Below, piece by piece: positions 52,390 to 64,000 of a stretch of DNA of 64,000 nt; position 1 is the stretch's first letter; every line of letters starts with the position of its first letter. The position numbers and the translations under genes are program-made. The stretch spans positions 11,167,501-11,231,500 of the forward strand of contig NC_090711.1 in assembly GCF_040954835.1 (NCBI RefSeq), read 5' to 3'. Under the pieces are notes generated by a model. The model had not been told where the DNA came from. It ran no database searches and saw only the letters and a program-made list of their open reading frames with translations. The stretch comes from Lepisosteus oculatus. Taxonomy: Eukaryota > Chordata > Actinopteri > Semionotiformes > Lepisosteidae.

Positions 52390-55300
52390 ATGGGTAATGA
52401 ATCGTCCAGTCCTGAAACTGCAGTAGAAAATGGAACGGACTCACAGGTATTAATGCAACTTCTTCCTTTTCCACTTCCTCTTAATGTGGTGGCAACACAA
52501 GCTGTCATTTTGTTTGAAACTGCTAGTCAGAGCTGCAGTCAGCCGTAAAACCTCTCTTGATCACACAAATCAGACAGAGCAGAACAAATGCCTTGGAGAA
52601 GACATTTTTAGGAGGCACACATGGTATGAAAAGGTAATGACAACTGCCACTGTTTTCTGATAAATACCCAAGTAAAGGGAAACTGGCATAAAAGAAGATG
52701 GTATTCTAATCAAGCCTGGAGAAAAAAAAATGTTTTTGTTTCTCTACAGAAAAGCAAAAGTAGGCTCATAACAATCCCACATGACTCTACCCATGTTACA
52801 GGCATTTATTTTGTGATAATTAATTTTTCATGCAGCACTACAAATCAGAAGTAAATGAGCTGGGATCCTGAGATTTATGAATATGTTTGTCTTAGGCAGA
52901 GCCCATTCCTCAGAAGCTTCAGAATGGAGGCATCGTTGGCCAACCTTTAACAATTTCCCTCAATGGAACTGGTGATGTGGGTATGTATGCTAAAGAATAG
53001 TCGCTCCTCACTGCATTCGTTAACACGTCAGTGCAGTACTGCTTCATGGCAGTGGTGCAAATGGTGCCACAAGCATACGATGAAATGAGAAACTGCTTGC
53101 TCAAGCTCAGGGTAAGACCTTGCAAGACAAGCCCAAGCACGGCAATGCATTACACACAAATATCAGAAACATCAAAGACAAATTGCTCATTTTTGATCAT
53201 TTTTAACATGTTCAAATCTAAGTATGTGTTACCTTTCTAAGTATTGCTATGGACATCAGAACTGACAGCTAATAGATGAGGAAAAACAGAGGTTTTTCAC
53301 TAGTTTATTATTAAATGTGTTCAATTGTATTTACTGTATTTGTCAGTGGATCAATGCTGACGTGTGCTCTAATGTTGACCTAAACAATTACCTGTCTTAG
53401 TAAGATACACCCTACTCACCATCACATTTCCAGGGACAGACCTTATTTTACCGAGGGCACCACACATTTCAATCAACATGATGCAAATGAAGAGAACTTC
53501 AGATTGCTATTCAAATTAGTCAGGCATAATAATTCAAAAACAAGCTCCTATGCAGTTTACACAGCTAGAAGTCTCAAAGTGTGGTTTCCATTCACAGAAA
53601 TGCTTACACAGAAAGTCTGGCCTCTGCTTTTTTAAAGGACCATGTTTAGCCGATACAAAAAAAAAAACCCTGAATTTAAAGTGTCCTGTACCTGACTGTT
53701 CAATTTTGTTTTAGTGATGTTACGGCTACTGGATTTACAGAATCATGAGAGGCAGACACATTACTACTGAGAAATATTTTTGGGTGAAACATGTAACATT
53801 ATTAACTTACATAAAAACAAATAATGAAACTGGCTACATCACATATTTCCTGTCACTTGGAATAAAAGCCTGCAGAGATGTCGAATTTTGTGAAGTTCTG
53901 GTTCAGACAATATCCATGTGCTCACTCAAGCCTGTCCAGGCTTAAAAATATAGCCTTAGAAATATTTATATGTATTCCAATGTCTGTTGACAATAAAGAG
54001 CATTCCCCCAAGCTTATCTTCCAGTCATATTGTCTCTTCAAGAGTTGTATGTCCATTCATCCTTACAAGGTGTAATTAATATGTTCTAACTAAATAATAA
54101 GTAATTTAGGCAGTAATTTAGGGTTCCAATTTATAAGTACAACTTGGAGATAAGTTTCTTGAGTTTACTTTCAATAGGGAAATTCTGTCCTATCTGAATC
54201 AGAAGTGCATTGCATATTCTTTGTTTGCACACACAATTTAAACAAAGAAACTCCTTGCAATTCTGAATGAGACAGAACTTGGCACTTCTAGAGAACTTCT
54301 CTATAATACAGAAACTCAAGGCAAACAGTAAAAGTAATCTTCCAGAGATTACTTTATCTTGTCTTCATCATTTCTAAAGGATTCCTCAATTGGAAACATG
54401 TGATGAGGTTATTTAGGTGGAGTGAATTTGTTTCTTTAAGTTATCTTTAATTACTGTAACCTTCGAGAGCTACTAAGAATGTTCCGTGTAAAATCTGGGT
54501 GTTAGCACTGACTTGGTAAAGCTCCTGTTTGCGTTGGCCTTATGTAAATATTTTCAATTGGATTTTAAAAAAGCAGAGATACCATTACCAGTAACTATTT
54601 GTTGATATAAGCAACATATACTGAACATTTGGTAATCTCTGAAAAGGCCTTTACCTACTACTTCACTATTAGCTTATAACTACTGCAGTTTTCTCAGATC
54701 ACATTTACAAGTCATCAGCTACAGCACAAGAGCTCTGGCAGATAACCTGTTTTGGTCATACTTCAGATTACGGATTGCAAAATGACATATTTTAAATTGA
54801 TATCACAGTGGCGCAGTGGTTAACTCTGCTGCCTCGCATCGCCGGGATTCTGGGTTCAGTATTGGACCTGGGCTGCTATCTGTGGGGAGTTTGTACTGAA
54901 CGTTCCCCACCCAGAGTGTTCTATGCATTGCTCCTGTTGCTTGCCGGGTTAGCTACTGACTACTCTGCATTGGTAGAAACAGTTAGAATATTGACAGATG
55001 GATGGATAAATTGATAATAAGTGCACTGTTAATACCTTTGCAAAGGATGATAAATGTAATTAATTGAATTCTGCAAATATCCCTAGTTATATCACTCTAT
55101 TAATACTTTAGAAATACATTAAATCTCCAAAACATTTCTTGATGAAACATTTCACCTAAAACAAATTAATTTGACCTTTATTGGCAGTATCAAAGCAATG
55201 GTTCCTGAAAAGCTGAGTCTCTTTGAAACCCTGTTTTACTCTTTCTAGAACCATTGTTTCAGTCCCATGAACAAACAACTTAAATCTACCAGAGATAAGA

Positions 55301-58300
55301 CTAGTGTGATCCAACCTGCACCATATTGTATCCCAAACAGAAAAATCTGAAGCTTTGTAGACCAGTGAATAATATCAATAAGATTCGTTTTTAAAACAAA
55401 TAGATAAAACTGCATTTCTTGTAATGTTAAAATAATATTCCTTTATGTTATCTGAGATAGGTGTGCCATAATAAATCTCCTAATGATCATGAACACTGAA
55501 TCTTATTATACTGTCTTTGTTTTTCTTTTCACCCAAGATATTCTCTGACAGGTGTGCAATAGAATTAGCTGCACCAAAGGCCCATGAGCTTTGCCAAGCC
55601 AAGCTGGAAACTCCTTTAGTAAAGATTGATTAAATATACAAGCTGAAGTTGCTTTTAAGGGAGCAGTGTTTTATTTTCAACACTACACTAGATAAAAATA
55701 TTAATATCCAGATTTCTTCAGCATTTCCAGAAGTGCTCACATTTTTTACAGATACATCAGGCCTACAGTTTGTCCCACATTAAAAGGTGATCATTTCAAA
55801 ATCCTTCCCAACAAAAGCGGTGAGGATTAATTACCTGTCATCTTGGGACAATTCCTTGAAATTCAAGAGACTCCTTCCTAGTTTGTAGTTTTTTCAAACA
55901 ATGTCACATTTACACTGTGTTTTAATATTTGTTTATCAGGGCTCTGGTATGATACTTTTTAGTAGCTTGTATGTCACCAAAAATGTTGGACACAATATGC
56001 ATTGTAATAATACAACATTACAAAACAATCTATTATCAATACATTTTATATTGCTACTATTGTCAATACTGCATATACAACTATGAATAAAAAAAAAGCT
56101 TTAAGCATTGCACTGCAAATGAAACGTGTTTCAGATGTAATGCTAATTTTATTAAATGATGAAGTAGACCATTGTAGTGTGTGCACACTGAAAGTATTTA
56201 ATTTTTTACTACTGTGTGCCTTTCTGTAATACCATAGACAATAGCAGCATTCACTTCTTATTCTTTGCTCAGTATTAATGATGTTAAGCTTTTAGCCTGT
56301 GTAGTTCATTGATCAATGAGCCAGGAAGCAGGCAGTGCTTTTTTTAAAAAAGTTTGCCACCCCCTAATTCTTGCTAAAGCAAAATAGAATTGTTTGTGTA
56401 CACCAGCTGTCTGCACTGCTAACATGGGATAATTTACACTAATATTCTGAACAATGCAGTGAAGATTTTTACTTTTAAACTCATGTCACATTTTTCTATA
56501 ATGGCCTATGTAGTGACACAAAACCTTTAATTAAATGTAGTAAATAGTCTATTTGAGTTATACAACCTTATAGAATAGAAAAACAGTGGGGTTAATAAGA
56601 CAATATTTGCATGGTTTATTGAGACAATGGGGTTTGTTGTTGACTCATTAAAAGAACGAAATAATACTGCGGGCTGCAAAAACATCATTTGAAACATTAA
56701 AGAGGCACCACCCCCTAAGTAAACACGGAGAACTTTTCCACTGCACATTATAAGTGCACTGTAAATTGCTCTGGAAATAATGTGTCGCAGAAAGGAAAGG
56801 ACAGTAAATTAGAAGTGATTTTGAGAGAGCAGTGAAGCCATATAAGTGTTGCAAATTTAATATACCAAGTACCGTGCATTTTTTGTGCATAATGTATATT
56901 TGTATAATGCAAGTATTATACAAAAGTACTTTGGAAAACTGCTTTTTTCAGACACGATAACTAATGTTTAAGCAAAAGCAATTTGAAGTCTATTGTAAAA
57001 ATATCTATACATTATAGAAACACTGTTGAACGACAATAATTGAAATACACTTTAGTTGTGTTGAAAATACAACCAGAACATTTTTAAAGGTTTTGGGTAA
57101 ATATTTATCACTTACAAAATTAAAACAGAAAATATTGAACATAACCATAAGTTACACTGATAACATGTCAGTGTTCATGGCCTTCATGTAAAACTGCTTT
57201 ACTTCTTTTCTCCACAAATCTAGTGTTCTTATAAACATCTTTCTTGTATTTTCTGTGGGAACTATATAGATATGTAATATTCAGATTGTGCCGTACAACA
57301 GGAACATATTATTTTTAAAAGAAGTACTTGAACCCAAAGAAATATTTTTTTGTTGAATGCTGGCCATTTTCATTTTAAACCACCGTAGCAATTCTCAGCC
57401 ACTAATATTAGCAATTAAACCATTAAGATGGCACTTAGTAGGGACTTTGGTTTTTACTATGTTACTATGTTTTACTAGGTAACATATTCGTGCACACTCT
57501 TCCGGTTTCCAGATCCAAGGACACAATGGCATGCTTGTGCAAAGTTTACCCAGCATGTTGTGTTGTATGCACAGATTCATGCTCCTTTATGATTTTTCTG
57601 GGCTGTACTACACTTTCGAGCACAGATACCATGGTACACAACAATATCGTTCTATCATGTGTATTACAGAGCTAGCAAAGCCTTCAGATTCATTCAATTA
57701 TCCTGTTAGTTGAGCACACGAATGTTGATTCTAAGATGATTTTAGAGTATGTATCTCTGGTTGCGCTATTGAATCATTTCTAACTCTTCTGTGAGCTGCT
57801 AGATTAATGCCGGCATTGTGCAATGTCTTAAATCTTAAATGTTTTCCATCGAATCAGATAATCCGATAATTGACCTCCTCTCTATTGTAGTAGACTGTGA
57901 AGCAGCTGTGCAGCAGAACAGTGCACTCCCCTCATCGCTGGATACAAAGGAGAGGAGCTCCAGGTCAGGAAAAGAGGGGGACAAGACCAGGAAAGATGCC
58001 AAGATAATGCTGCCAGCTGCCAAATCCAGTTTCTCACTGTCATTCTCCCAGCCGGTACCAGTCTGTGCTGAAGCCACGGGTGCCACTGATTCATCACCCC
58101 AGCCCCCCAGTGGCACGGTGCCCGCTGTGCACCAGACCGTTTCTCTGAAGCCCACCCCACCGCAGCAGAGCGCAGCCCAGGCAGAAGATGGGAAGCTTGG
58201 CCAAGATCTGCCGCCCAGAGATCCGCCACCCAGAGAGGCAACGGGGCAGGAGAACGGGGAGAGCAAGACCGGCTTCTTCGATAAACTTTTCAAGCAGAGT

Positions 58301-61300
58301 GACAAAGAGAAGGCCAAAGTGAACGAAAAGCCTAAGCAGCCACTTGCTGCCTCAGAGAGTAAAAGTGCATCGGCACCCCAGAGCTCCCCCAAAGAAGTTC
58401 AGCTGACCAATGGCCTTAAGACTGTAAGTGCACTGCTGTTAAAATTTAATAACAATCTTAATCACTCCCTAGGCTCATCGCTTTTCTCCACTGTAACTGA
58501 TAATTAAAGATTATGCAACTCACAGGTAACTCATAGGGGTTAAATAAGCCACGTAGTGAATTGCTCAGCAGAGTGGTCCATCAAACTGCTGGATAAAGGA
58601 ACGAAGTCCTCGGTGGTAAAAAGCTGCACATGACTGCAAAAACACAGTGCAGTCAACTACAGCGACGTGCAGGAATATCACAATGCAGAGAAGAGATCGA
58701 TTTAAATGCCTTTAAAAAGCTATTCATCTTGTCTATTGTCAGCTGGCAATTCAAATGCAATGAAAAGACTTGCAGACGCAAAACCGGAATTAATTATTAC
58801 TTATATCAGGGATTTTCCCAATTTGGTCCTCTTGTGGAGGCTTATGAAACAACAACAATGATAATAAACCTAAATTGTAACTGTAATCAAAAGCAAAGAT
58901 TGTGTTTCCCCAGTTGTATGACTACAAGCAGTCAACAGCCCTGCCAAATTCCAAAAAAAACATTTCAGCAACTGATATTTTAAAGAAATGAAACCATCTC
59001 TTTTGAATTTGTGTTGGTGGGCTGTGCCATCAGAGACCTCTTGCCTGCAGCCCAATCTGTTTATTTGAGTACCGTAATGTATCCAAATTGCAAAATGGAG
59101 AAAACAGAAGTGTTGGCAAATGAGTCGGACTCCTGTGCCTGTGTGTTTGCATTAAAGATTAGGGAGGATCACTCTAATAATGATGTGCTTATTGAATGGC
59201 AGGAAGATTGCGCAGACTGTAAGAACGCTTGTCCAAAGAAATAAACAGTGATTTTAAAAAGGTCCATCGAAAATGTCTCATCAGTGAAAATTAAAACCTG
59301 AATATAAAAAGAAATCTTTCCCTCCTTTTGCTGCTGTTTACAGCTGACAATGAAGTATTGTTGCAAAGAACTCCATTGTAACAACAAGCTCAGTGCGGAA
59401 TGATACAAATTTTCATTTTTATGGTTTATTACAGACATTTTTAAGAGTCACATGCTATCGTGTAAGCCAACAAAATACATTCTGTTTCAAGCAGCAAATC
59501 CTTTTCAATAAAACACTATAAATCTATGCTCTGCTCTTAGTGTGGACAGGATTGAATTTACAAATGCCTGTATTCATGTTCTTACTATGCAGTAGTCCAA
59601 GATTAGTGCTAATCAGGGTCTGTAAATTACTTACAGTGTTAGGTGTTAAGAAACTCTACTGAGGCCACTTGATTTTTAAAGCTAAACTTTTGGGGAAAAT
59701 GCCCTTGCATTCCTCATTGCCTAGAGCACGTGCAGCTAACCAGCTGCAACATTTCTGAATAGTAATAGAAAGCTGAGACACTGCAGATTAATAAAAGAGC
59801 AATTGTTGGGTGTTTGTGTGGGCTGTGGCCTGGGATGAAAAATGTGTGCTCGCGTTTCAATGCCACGATTTACAAAGCGAATAGATTGTAATCATCCCTG
59901 TTGCTCCAGAGTACACTAATTCTTTGCTTGAGCAACAGGAGCCGGGAAACGTAAAGAAGACAGAGACAGCACTTCAAGATCCAGAAGGTAAATCCGTGAA
60001 TACTCCCATCTCTACAAACGTGACAGTTGACAGCACCCTGAAAGACGAGACCATTGCAGTGGAGAGTACAAAGGAGGGGGCAGCCAGAGAAGATCAGCCA
60101 CAGAAGATTATGAATTTTTTCAAAACTTTTGTAAGTCATGCTCTTTTGGTATTTCTTCTTGTTGGGTCCTCTGGCTTCATTTAGCTGATTATTTTAATTA
60201 CTTTCTCCAGAATAAAGAAAAACGCTGTTCCATAGCTCCATCATTAGCACTGTACTAGTCAGAAACTGTGGTCCAAACATTAGCTGGTTCAAAGTGCATT
60301 AGAGGAAAAAAATGGCTTAAGAAGTGTCTTAAGAAAAATGCCTTTTTAATCAAAACTGACAGATTAAAAACAGTTTTAGCACTGTACTAGTCAGAAACTG
60401 TGGTCCAAACATTAGCTGGTTCAAAGGGCATCAGAGAAAAAAAAAACGGCTTAAGAAGTGTCTTAAGAAAAATGCCTTTTTAATCAAAACTGGAGGAATA
60501 CCTGTTTTGGTTTTTAGGTCCTAGAGCTTATTTTCCATCTATACAGAAGAGGTTAAATGTATAAACAAATATTCCCATCAAACATGGAGTGTGGAACAAC
60601 CTTATGATGATCCACATACTTCTTATAGTTTCATAGCTAACTACAAATGGAGTTTCCACCTCGTCTTGTTATTTGGTGTCATTAGTGCTTATACAATGCC
60701 ACACCATATCCAATTTGCAGCGGTAACATTATCCTGGAGTAATGACAGGAGCTGGTAAATCCACGACAATGACCTTCAGGTGATGTCAGCATGTATATTA
60801 CTGTAAATGATCAAAGTCATTGCTTGTGTTAGCTTGCTTTGTTTTGGTTAGGGTAGCTCTCATCTGTGTCTCATCCAAGTATTTTGAGAAAGGAAATTAT
60901 TAATGTACAATAGGAAAGTTTCTGAAGCTTAAACCATCTAGACTTTATAAAAAGAACTGTGTTGGTTCCCAAAGTGAGTGGACTGCCATTGGACTCCCTT
61001 TACAGAGTTGGTCTAGCATAGTGCTAGAATAATGCAAACCTATGTGTAGAAAGAAACCAGATTCAGATAGTGCAATAACCTTTTGTTACCTCTGAAGTGT
61101 CAGCGTGCATGGAGAGCCTGTGAGAGGAGTTTGAAATCAGTAGGAACAAAAGAACAAGTCTTGATGCCTTGTCAGGAGTGCTATAGCAGAGACAACAGAG
61201 AATACATGTGTGGTATTCATTCAGGGGCATAGAGGCTAGCTGGATGTGTGTTGGGGGTGGGGAGGGAGATGGATGGGAGATGAACATGCTTTAAATTCCT

Positions 61301-64000
61301 TCAGTTCTTTATTAGCATGAGAACACATACTTATTATTTTCTTAGCTCTCTAAGGATTCTACAATCCCGCATTTTTACATAAAATGTAGGAAACATGAAG
61401 GTCTTTATACACACTTGTTAACTTCAGTGCAATAATATATCATTTTAATAGTTATAATATACAGTATATAATATATGTTATAGTTCATTTCATTTATCTG
61501 AAATGTGAACCCTAGATGCACTTCACTCCACTTTTTTCCAATATACTTAGCATGGCAGATTTTAACTTCACTTCTCAAAGCTCCTTTGAGAAGGAGCTCA
61601 ATCTCAGATGAAATAATAGCTGAATATTTCCACTCAACAATGTGGTCAATAGAAAAATTAAAGGCACACATTTCATTGTGTAAAGCTTGTTTCAGCTAAA
61701 AAACCATTGAGGTCTCTTCTATGAGTTTTTTAACACTTGCTGTTTCTTTAATGTTGTTATTTGGTTGTTTGGAAAACATCAAAGCAGATGAAATTTCTTT
61801 CACATTTTACGTTTCTTTATATCCCATTTATAGGTCTGAGGAGGTGTAGAAAAGCATTGTGTGTGAAGTGTGCTGTCTTGTCCCTGTCCTGTACTGCTGA
61901 CATATGTATAACACATATTGCACTATATGTATAATAGAGTATGTGTTGTGATTTCTTTCTCCTGACACCAGGCGACACCAAGTAAAACTCCCAAAGCAGA
62001 GCCTGAGTCTCCAGGTGTCTCAAAGGAGAAGGTAAACTGTACAGTTTTTAAAATCAGTTTTTATACACTGATTAATTTAGGAGAAATCCATCAGATATCA
62101 AAATCAGAATGATAGGCTTTTTGAGATTTCATACCCAGCAATTACATAAGACATTCCACATTCCACTGCTTGTGGCAGGATTTCAGGTTCAGGTTACATT
62201 AAACATTCAAGGCACTCATCAAAACGTTTGTTATAAACTTATACTTATAAAATAACCGCATGCACTAAAGCAATGAAAGCATTACCAAAGAGACCGCTAA
62301 AATACATAGCGAAAAGGTAATTTAAATATGATGGAGACCTGAAGAAAAACCGACTGAATTTTCAATAAGATTCTTAGTTTGCATATTGTGTTTTGATTTG
62401 GATATTTAATTCCCGAAAATATAAACCTCAGATGCCCTGGAAAAAAAATGTGTAAGAACTGTTACACGAGAGATGAGGTGATTTGGCCCTTCTCGTTCAT
62501 TTGGTAAATAGCAGCTAATTAATCCAAGGATCTCATCCAGCCATTTCTTAACAGGAGCCAGGCGGACAGCATGGCTGGGTAATTTCCTCCATTCTCCCTT
62601 ATCCCTTTGGGTAAAGAAATGCCTCCCATTCTTGGCTTTAAATGCATTAAGATTACAGAGAATATCAGTCAGGTTGAGTTCAGGGTTTCAAGGTTTCAAG
62701 GTTTGCAGAGTGCAGAGCTTAATATATGCACATTGCTCAACAACAGCACCTAACTTAACAACCAGCCGGACTTAACACAATGACTGGAAACCAGATTCCA
62801 GCCCATGGAAACCATGGACATAGACATGTTGAATGTCATTATAGAGAAAAGGAGCCATTCACTTGTACACAAGCCTATGAGTGCATGAACAACAGTATGA
62901 AACCTGATTCTACATATGGATGGAATAGAAAACTCAACCAAAGTCATTGATCAACCTATTACTATCCAGTTTTCATCTTCTTTCTCTCAATTTCTCAAAT
63001 TAAGCCTTTCAATAACTGAAGGGGAATGATTGTCCAGGAGTATGGATCACTATTACAAGCAGGCATATTAAGAGTACTGGAGGAAAAAAAACATATTATT
63101 ATTATTATTTACTTTGTGCTTTATCTCACAACTTTACTGAAAGCAATTTATGAAGGGTTGCAATTAGAAAACTGCCATACCAAGGAACAAACAAATAAAA
63201 GAATAAGTATCATACAGCTAACAAACCACAGAAGTATCTAGAAGTATTATAATTTTCACAAAGCTTTGTTCGCAGACTTTTTCATTACAACGCCCAAAAA
63301 ATGGTTCCATAAGAATCTAGAGATCACCAAGGGTAGAGCATATCATGGCTACTGACATTGAACTGGCCTAAAAAGTCTTATGACAGACTCCAATATCTTC
63401 ACCTCCTAAAATTTCCTAAAATCAATGGGTAAATAGAAATAAGGTTGTGTTTAACTTGAAAGGACAATTAATGAGAATCTCCACCCTTTCATTCATGTGT
63501 CTTGTCATTCACACCCTGCTAGGCTTTAGCCTAGTGACAGTCTTTCTGTGGCGGCTCTCCCCTCCTGGGGGAGGGGCTAATAGGGGGCTCAGTGGCCATT
63601 GGAAAATTGGATAAGAAGTCATAGTCCTTTCATAGAAAACTAGAATAAAAAGAGCATAAGCACATTTCTTATTGTTTAAGAAATGCTCAGGCTGTGAATT
63701 TGCATATCCTTCTTGCACACGGTGCTGTCCTGTTTGCTTTTCCATGTGTGTCTGTCTGCAGGTCTGTATTTGGCCAGAACAAAGCACACGATCATAAACG
63801 CCTCACAGAAAAGCAATCCCTCCCTGTTTGCGGACTGAGCACCTGATCTCACTGTCAATGTGGTTGGGATCCCAGGTACAATAGGTAGAAACCCATCCAC
63901 TCTCCTCTTCCATCTTCGTATGTGCAGAAGAAAGCCTGTGAGGTGCCAGAAGGAAAGACCAACACTGAGAAGGAGCAGAAGATGCTGAAAATGGAGAAGA
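52390..64000 (+). CDS. BCAS1: BCAS1 (breast carcinoma amplified sequence 1 / NaBC1), first six coding exons, 3' end beyond window
   Basis: Coding exons: 52390-52446 (its exon opens at 52365 after an acceptor), 52896-52980, 57891-58423, 59939-60130, 61972-62031 and 63928 to the edge. All phases agree, giving 333 codons so far. The fourth could start six bases earlier (59933) in the same frame. BCAS1 is a largely disordered protein, known as a marker of newly forming myelinating oligodendrocytes and amplified in breast cancer. Matches to the family: an N-terminus MGNESSSPE like the human MGN; AAKSSFSLSFSQPVP near 120-135; GFFDKLFK near 185-200; and IMNFFKTF at the end of the fourth exon followed by SKTPKAEPE. 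Length, low complexity and Ser/Pro/Lys bias fit. Gly2 with Ser6 makes N-myristoylation likely. Because the mRNA starts upstream of 52365, at least one noncoding 5' exon is expected. Confidence 0.93.
52981..57890 (+). other. BCAS1 intron between second and third coding exons
   Basis: An intron of 4.9 kb running from donor GTATGT to acceptor TTGTAG, with splice phase 1 kept. It contains one degenerate SINE near 54.8-55.0 kb and otherwise no recognisable gene or RNA. Confidence 0.8.
54803..55015 (+). mobile_element. Internally deleted tRNA-headed SINE in BCAS1 intron
   Basis: Head CACAGTGGCGCAGTGGTTAA with GCTGCCTCGCATCGCCGGGA, then TATCTGTGGGGAGTTTGTAC, a jump over most of the body, and TGCTCCTGTTGCTTGCCGGG with a terminal GATGGATGGATAA. 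The middle third of the family consensus is missing. Confidence 0.8.
60244..60492. repeat. Two-copy tandem duplication, 132-base unit
   Basis: The unit at 60244-60375 starts TTAGCACTGTACTAGTCAGA and is followed directly by a second copy at 60376-60492, which lacks the last 15 bases or so. The copies differ at a few sites and in the length of an A run. It lies in the BCAS1 intron just past the fourth coding exon and shows no coding potential. Confidence 0.9.
62452..62655 (+). repeat. Longest copy of 'GAGGCCATTCGGCCC' fish repeat, in BCAS1 intron
   Basis: GAGATGAGGTGATTTGGCCC, then AGCAGCTAATTAATCCAAGG, ATCTCATCCAGCCATTTCTT and GTAAAGAAATGCCTCCCATT follow the order of a dispersed repeat frequent in basal ray-finned fish. 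No open frame. Its class is not clear to me. Confidence 0.6.
63098..63113. repeat. (ATT)n microsatellite
   Basis: Short ATT trinucleotide run in the last BCAS1 intron of the window. Confidence 0.8.

Noticed and set aside
52104-52508. 134-residue open frame on the minus strand across the BCAS1 start exon
   Set aside because: Antisense to a supported exon, low-complexity Leu/Cys content and no known domain.
57835-58392. 185-residue open frame on the minus strand
   Set aside because: Shadow of the third BCAS1 coding exon; the plus-strand frame has correct splice sites and family motifs.
59011-59244. 77-residue open frame in a BCAS1 intron
   Set aside because: No acceptor or donor in a compatible phase at its edges and no resemblance to BCAS1.

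Overview
This is a nuclear vertebrate window, most likely from a ray-finned fish and plausibly a non-teleost such as a gar or bowfin relative. It is AT-rich, its genes are split by GT-AG introns, and its interspersed repeats are tRNA-headed SINEs, 5S-rRNA-headed SINEs and LINE fragments of the kind common in fishes. The species call is inference from gene content and repeats; I could not run a search.

Three protein genes can be assembled exon by exon with every splice phase consistent. PFDN4 (prefoldin subunit 4, 135 aa, four coding exons) lies on the minus strand at 10225-13402. CYP24A1 (mitochondrial vitamin D 24-hydroxylase, 510 aa, eleven coding exons) lies on the minus strand at 21959-29836. 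The first six coding exons of BCAS1 lie on the plus strand from 52390 and run off the right edge. The same three neighbours sit together on human 20q13.2, so this is conserved synteny.

Layout: 1-9.96 kb has no recognisable gene but contains one long, nearly perfect hairpin. PFDN4 occupies 10.2-13.4 kb. The stretch from 13.4 to 20.6 kb is intergenic and holds a SINE and two LINE 3' fragments. From 20.6 to 30.1 kb is CYP24A1, with a candidate polyadenylation signal about 1.3 kb past its stop and a proximal promoter carrying a consensus DR3 vitamin D response element. From 30.1 to 52.3 kb is a repeat-rich intergenic stretch between the divergently facing CYP24A1 and BCAS1. From 52.4 kb to the end is BCAS1.

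The genes do not form a pathway: PFDN4 is a cytosolic chaperone subunit, CYP24A1 inactivates vitamin D hormones in mitochondria, and BCAS1 is a disordered protein known from myelinating oligodendrocytes. The points most worth following are a Gly at the CYP24A1 position equivalent to human Ala326 (a residue that controls C23 versus C24 oxidation), the antisense DR3 element, and the apparent single-gene inversion of CYP24A1 relative to the human order. I found no wholly new system.
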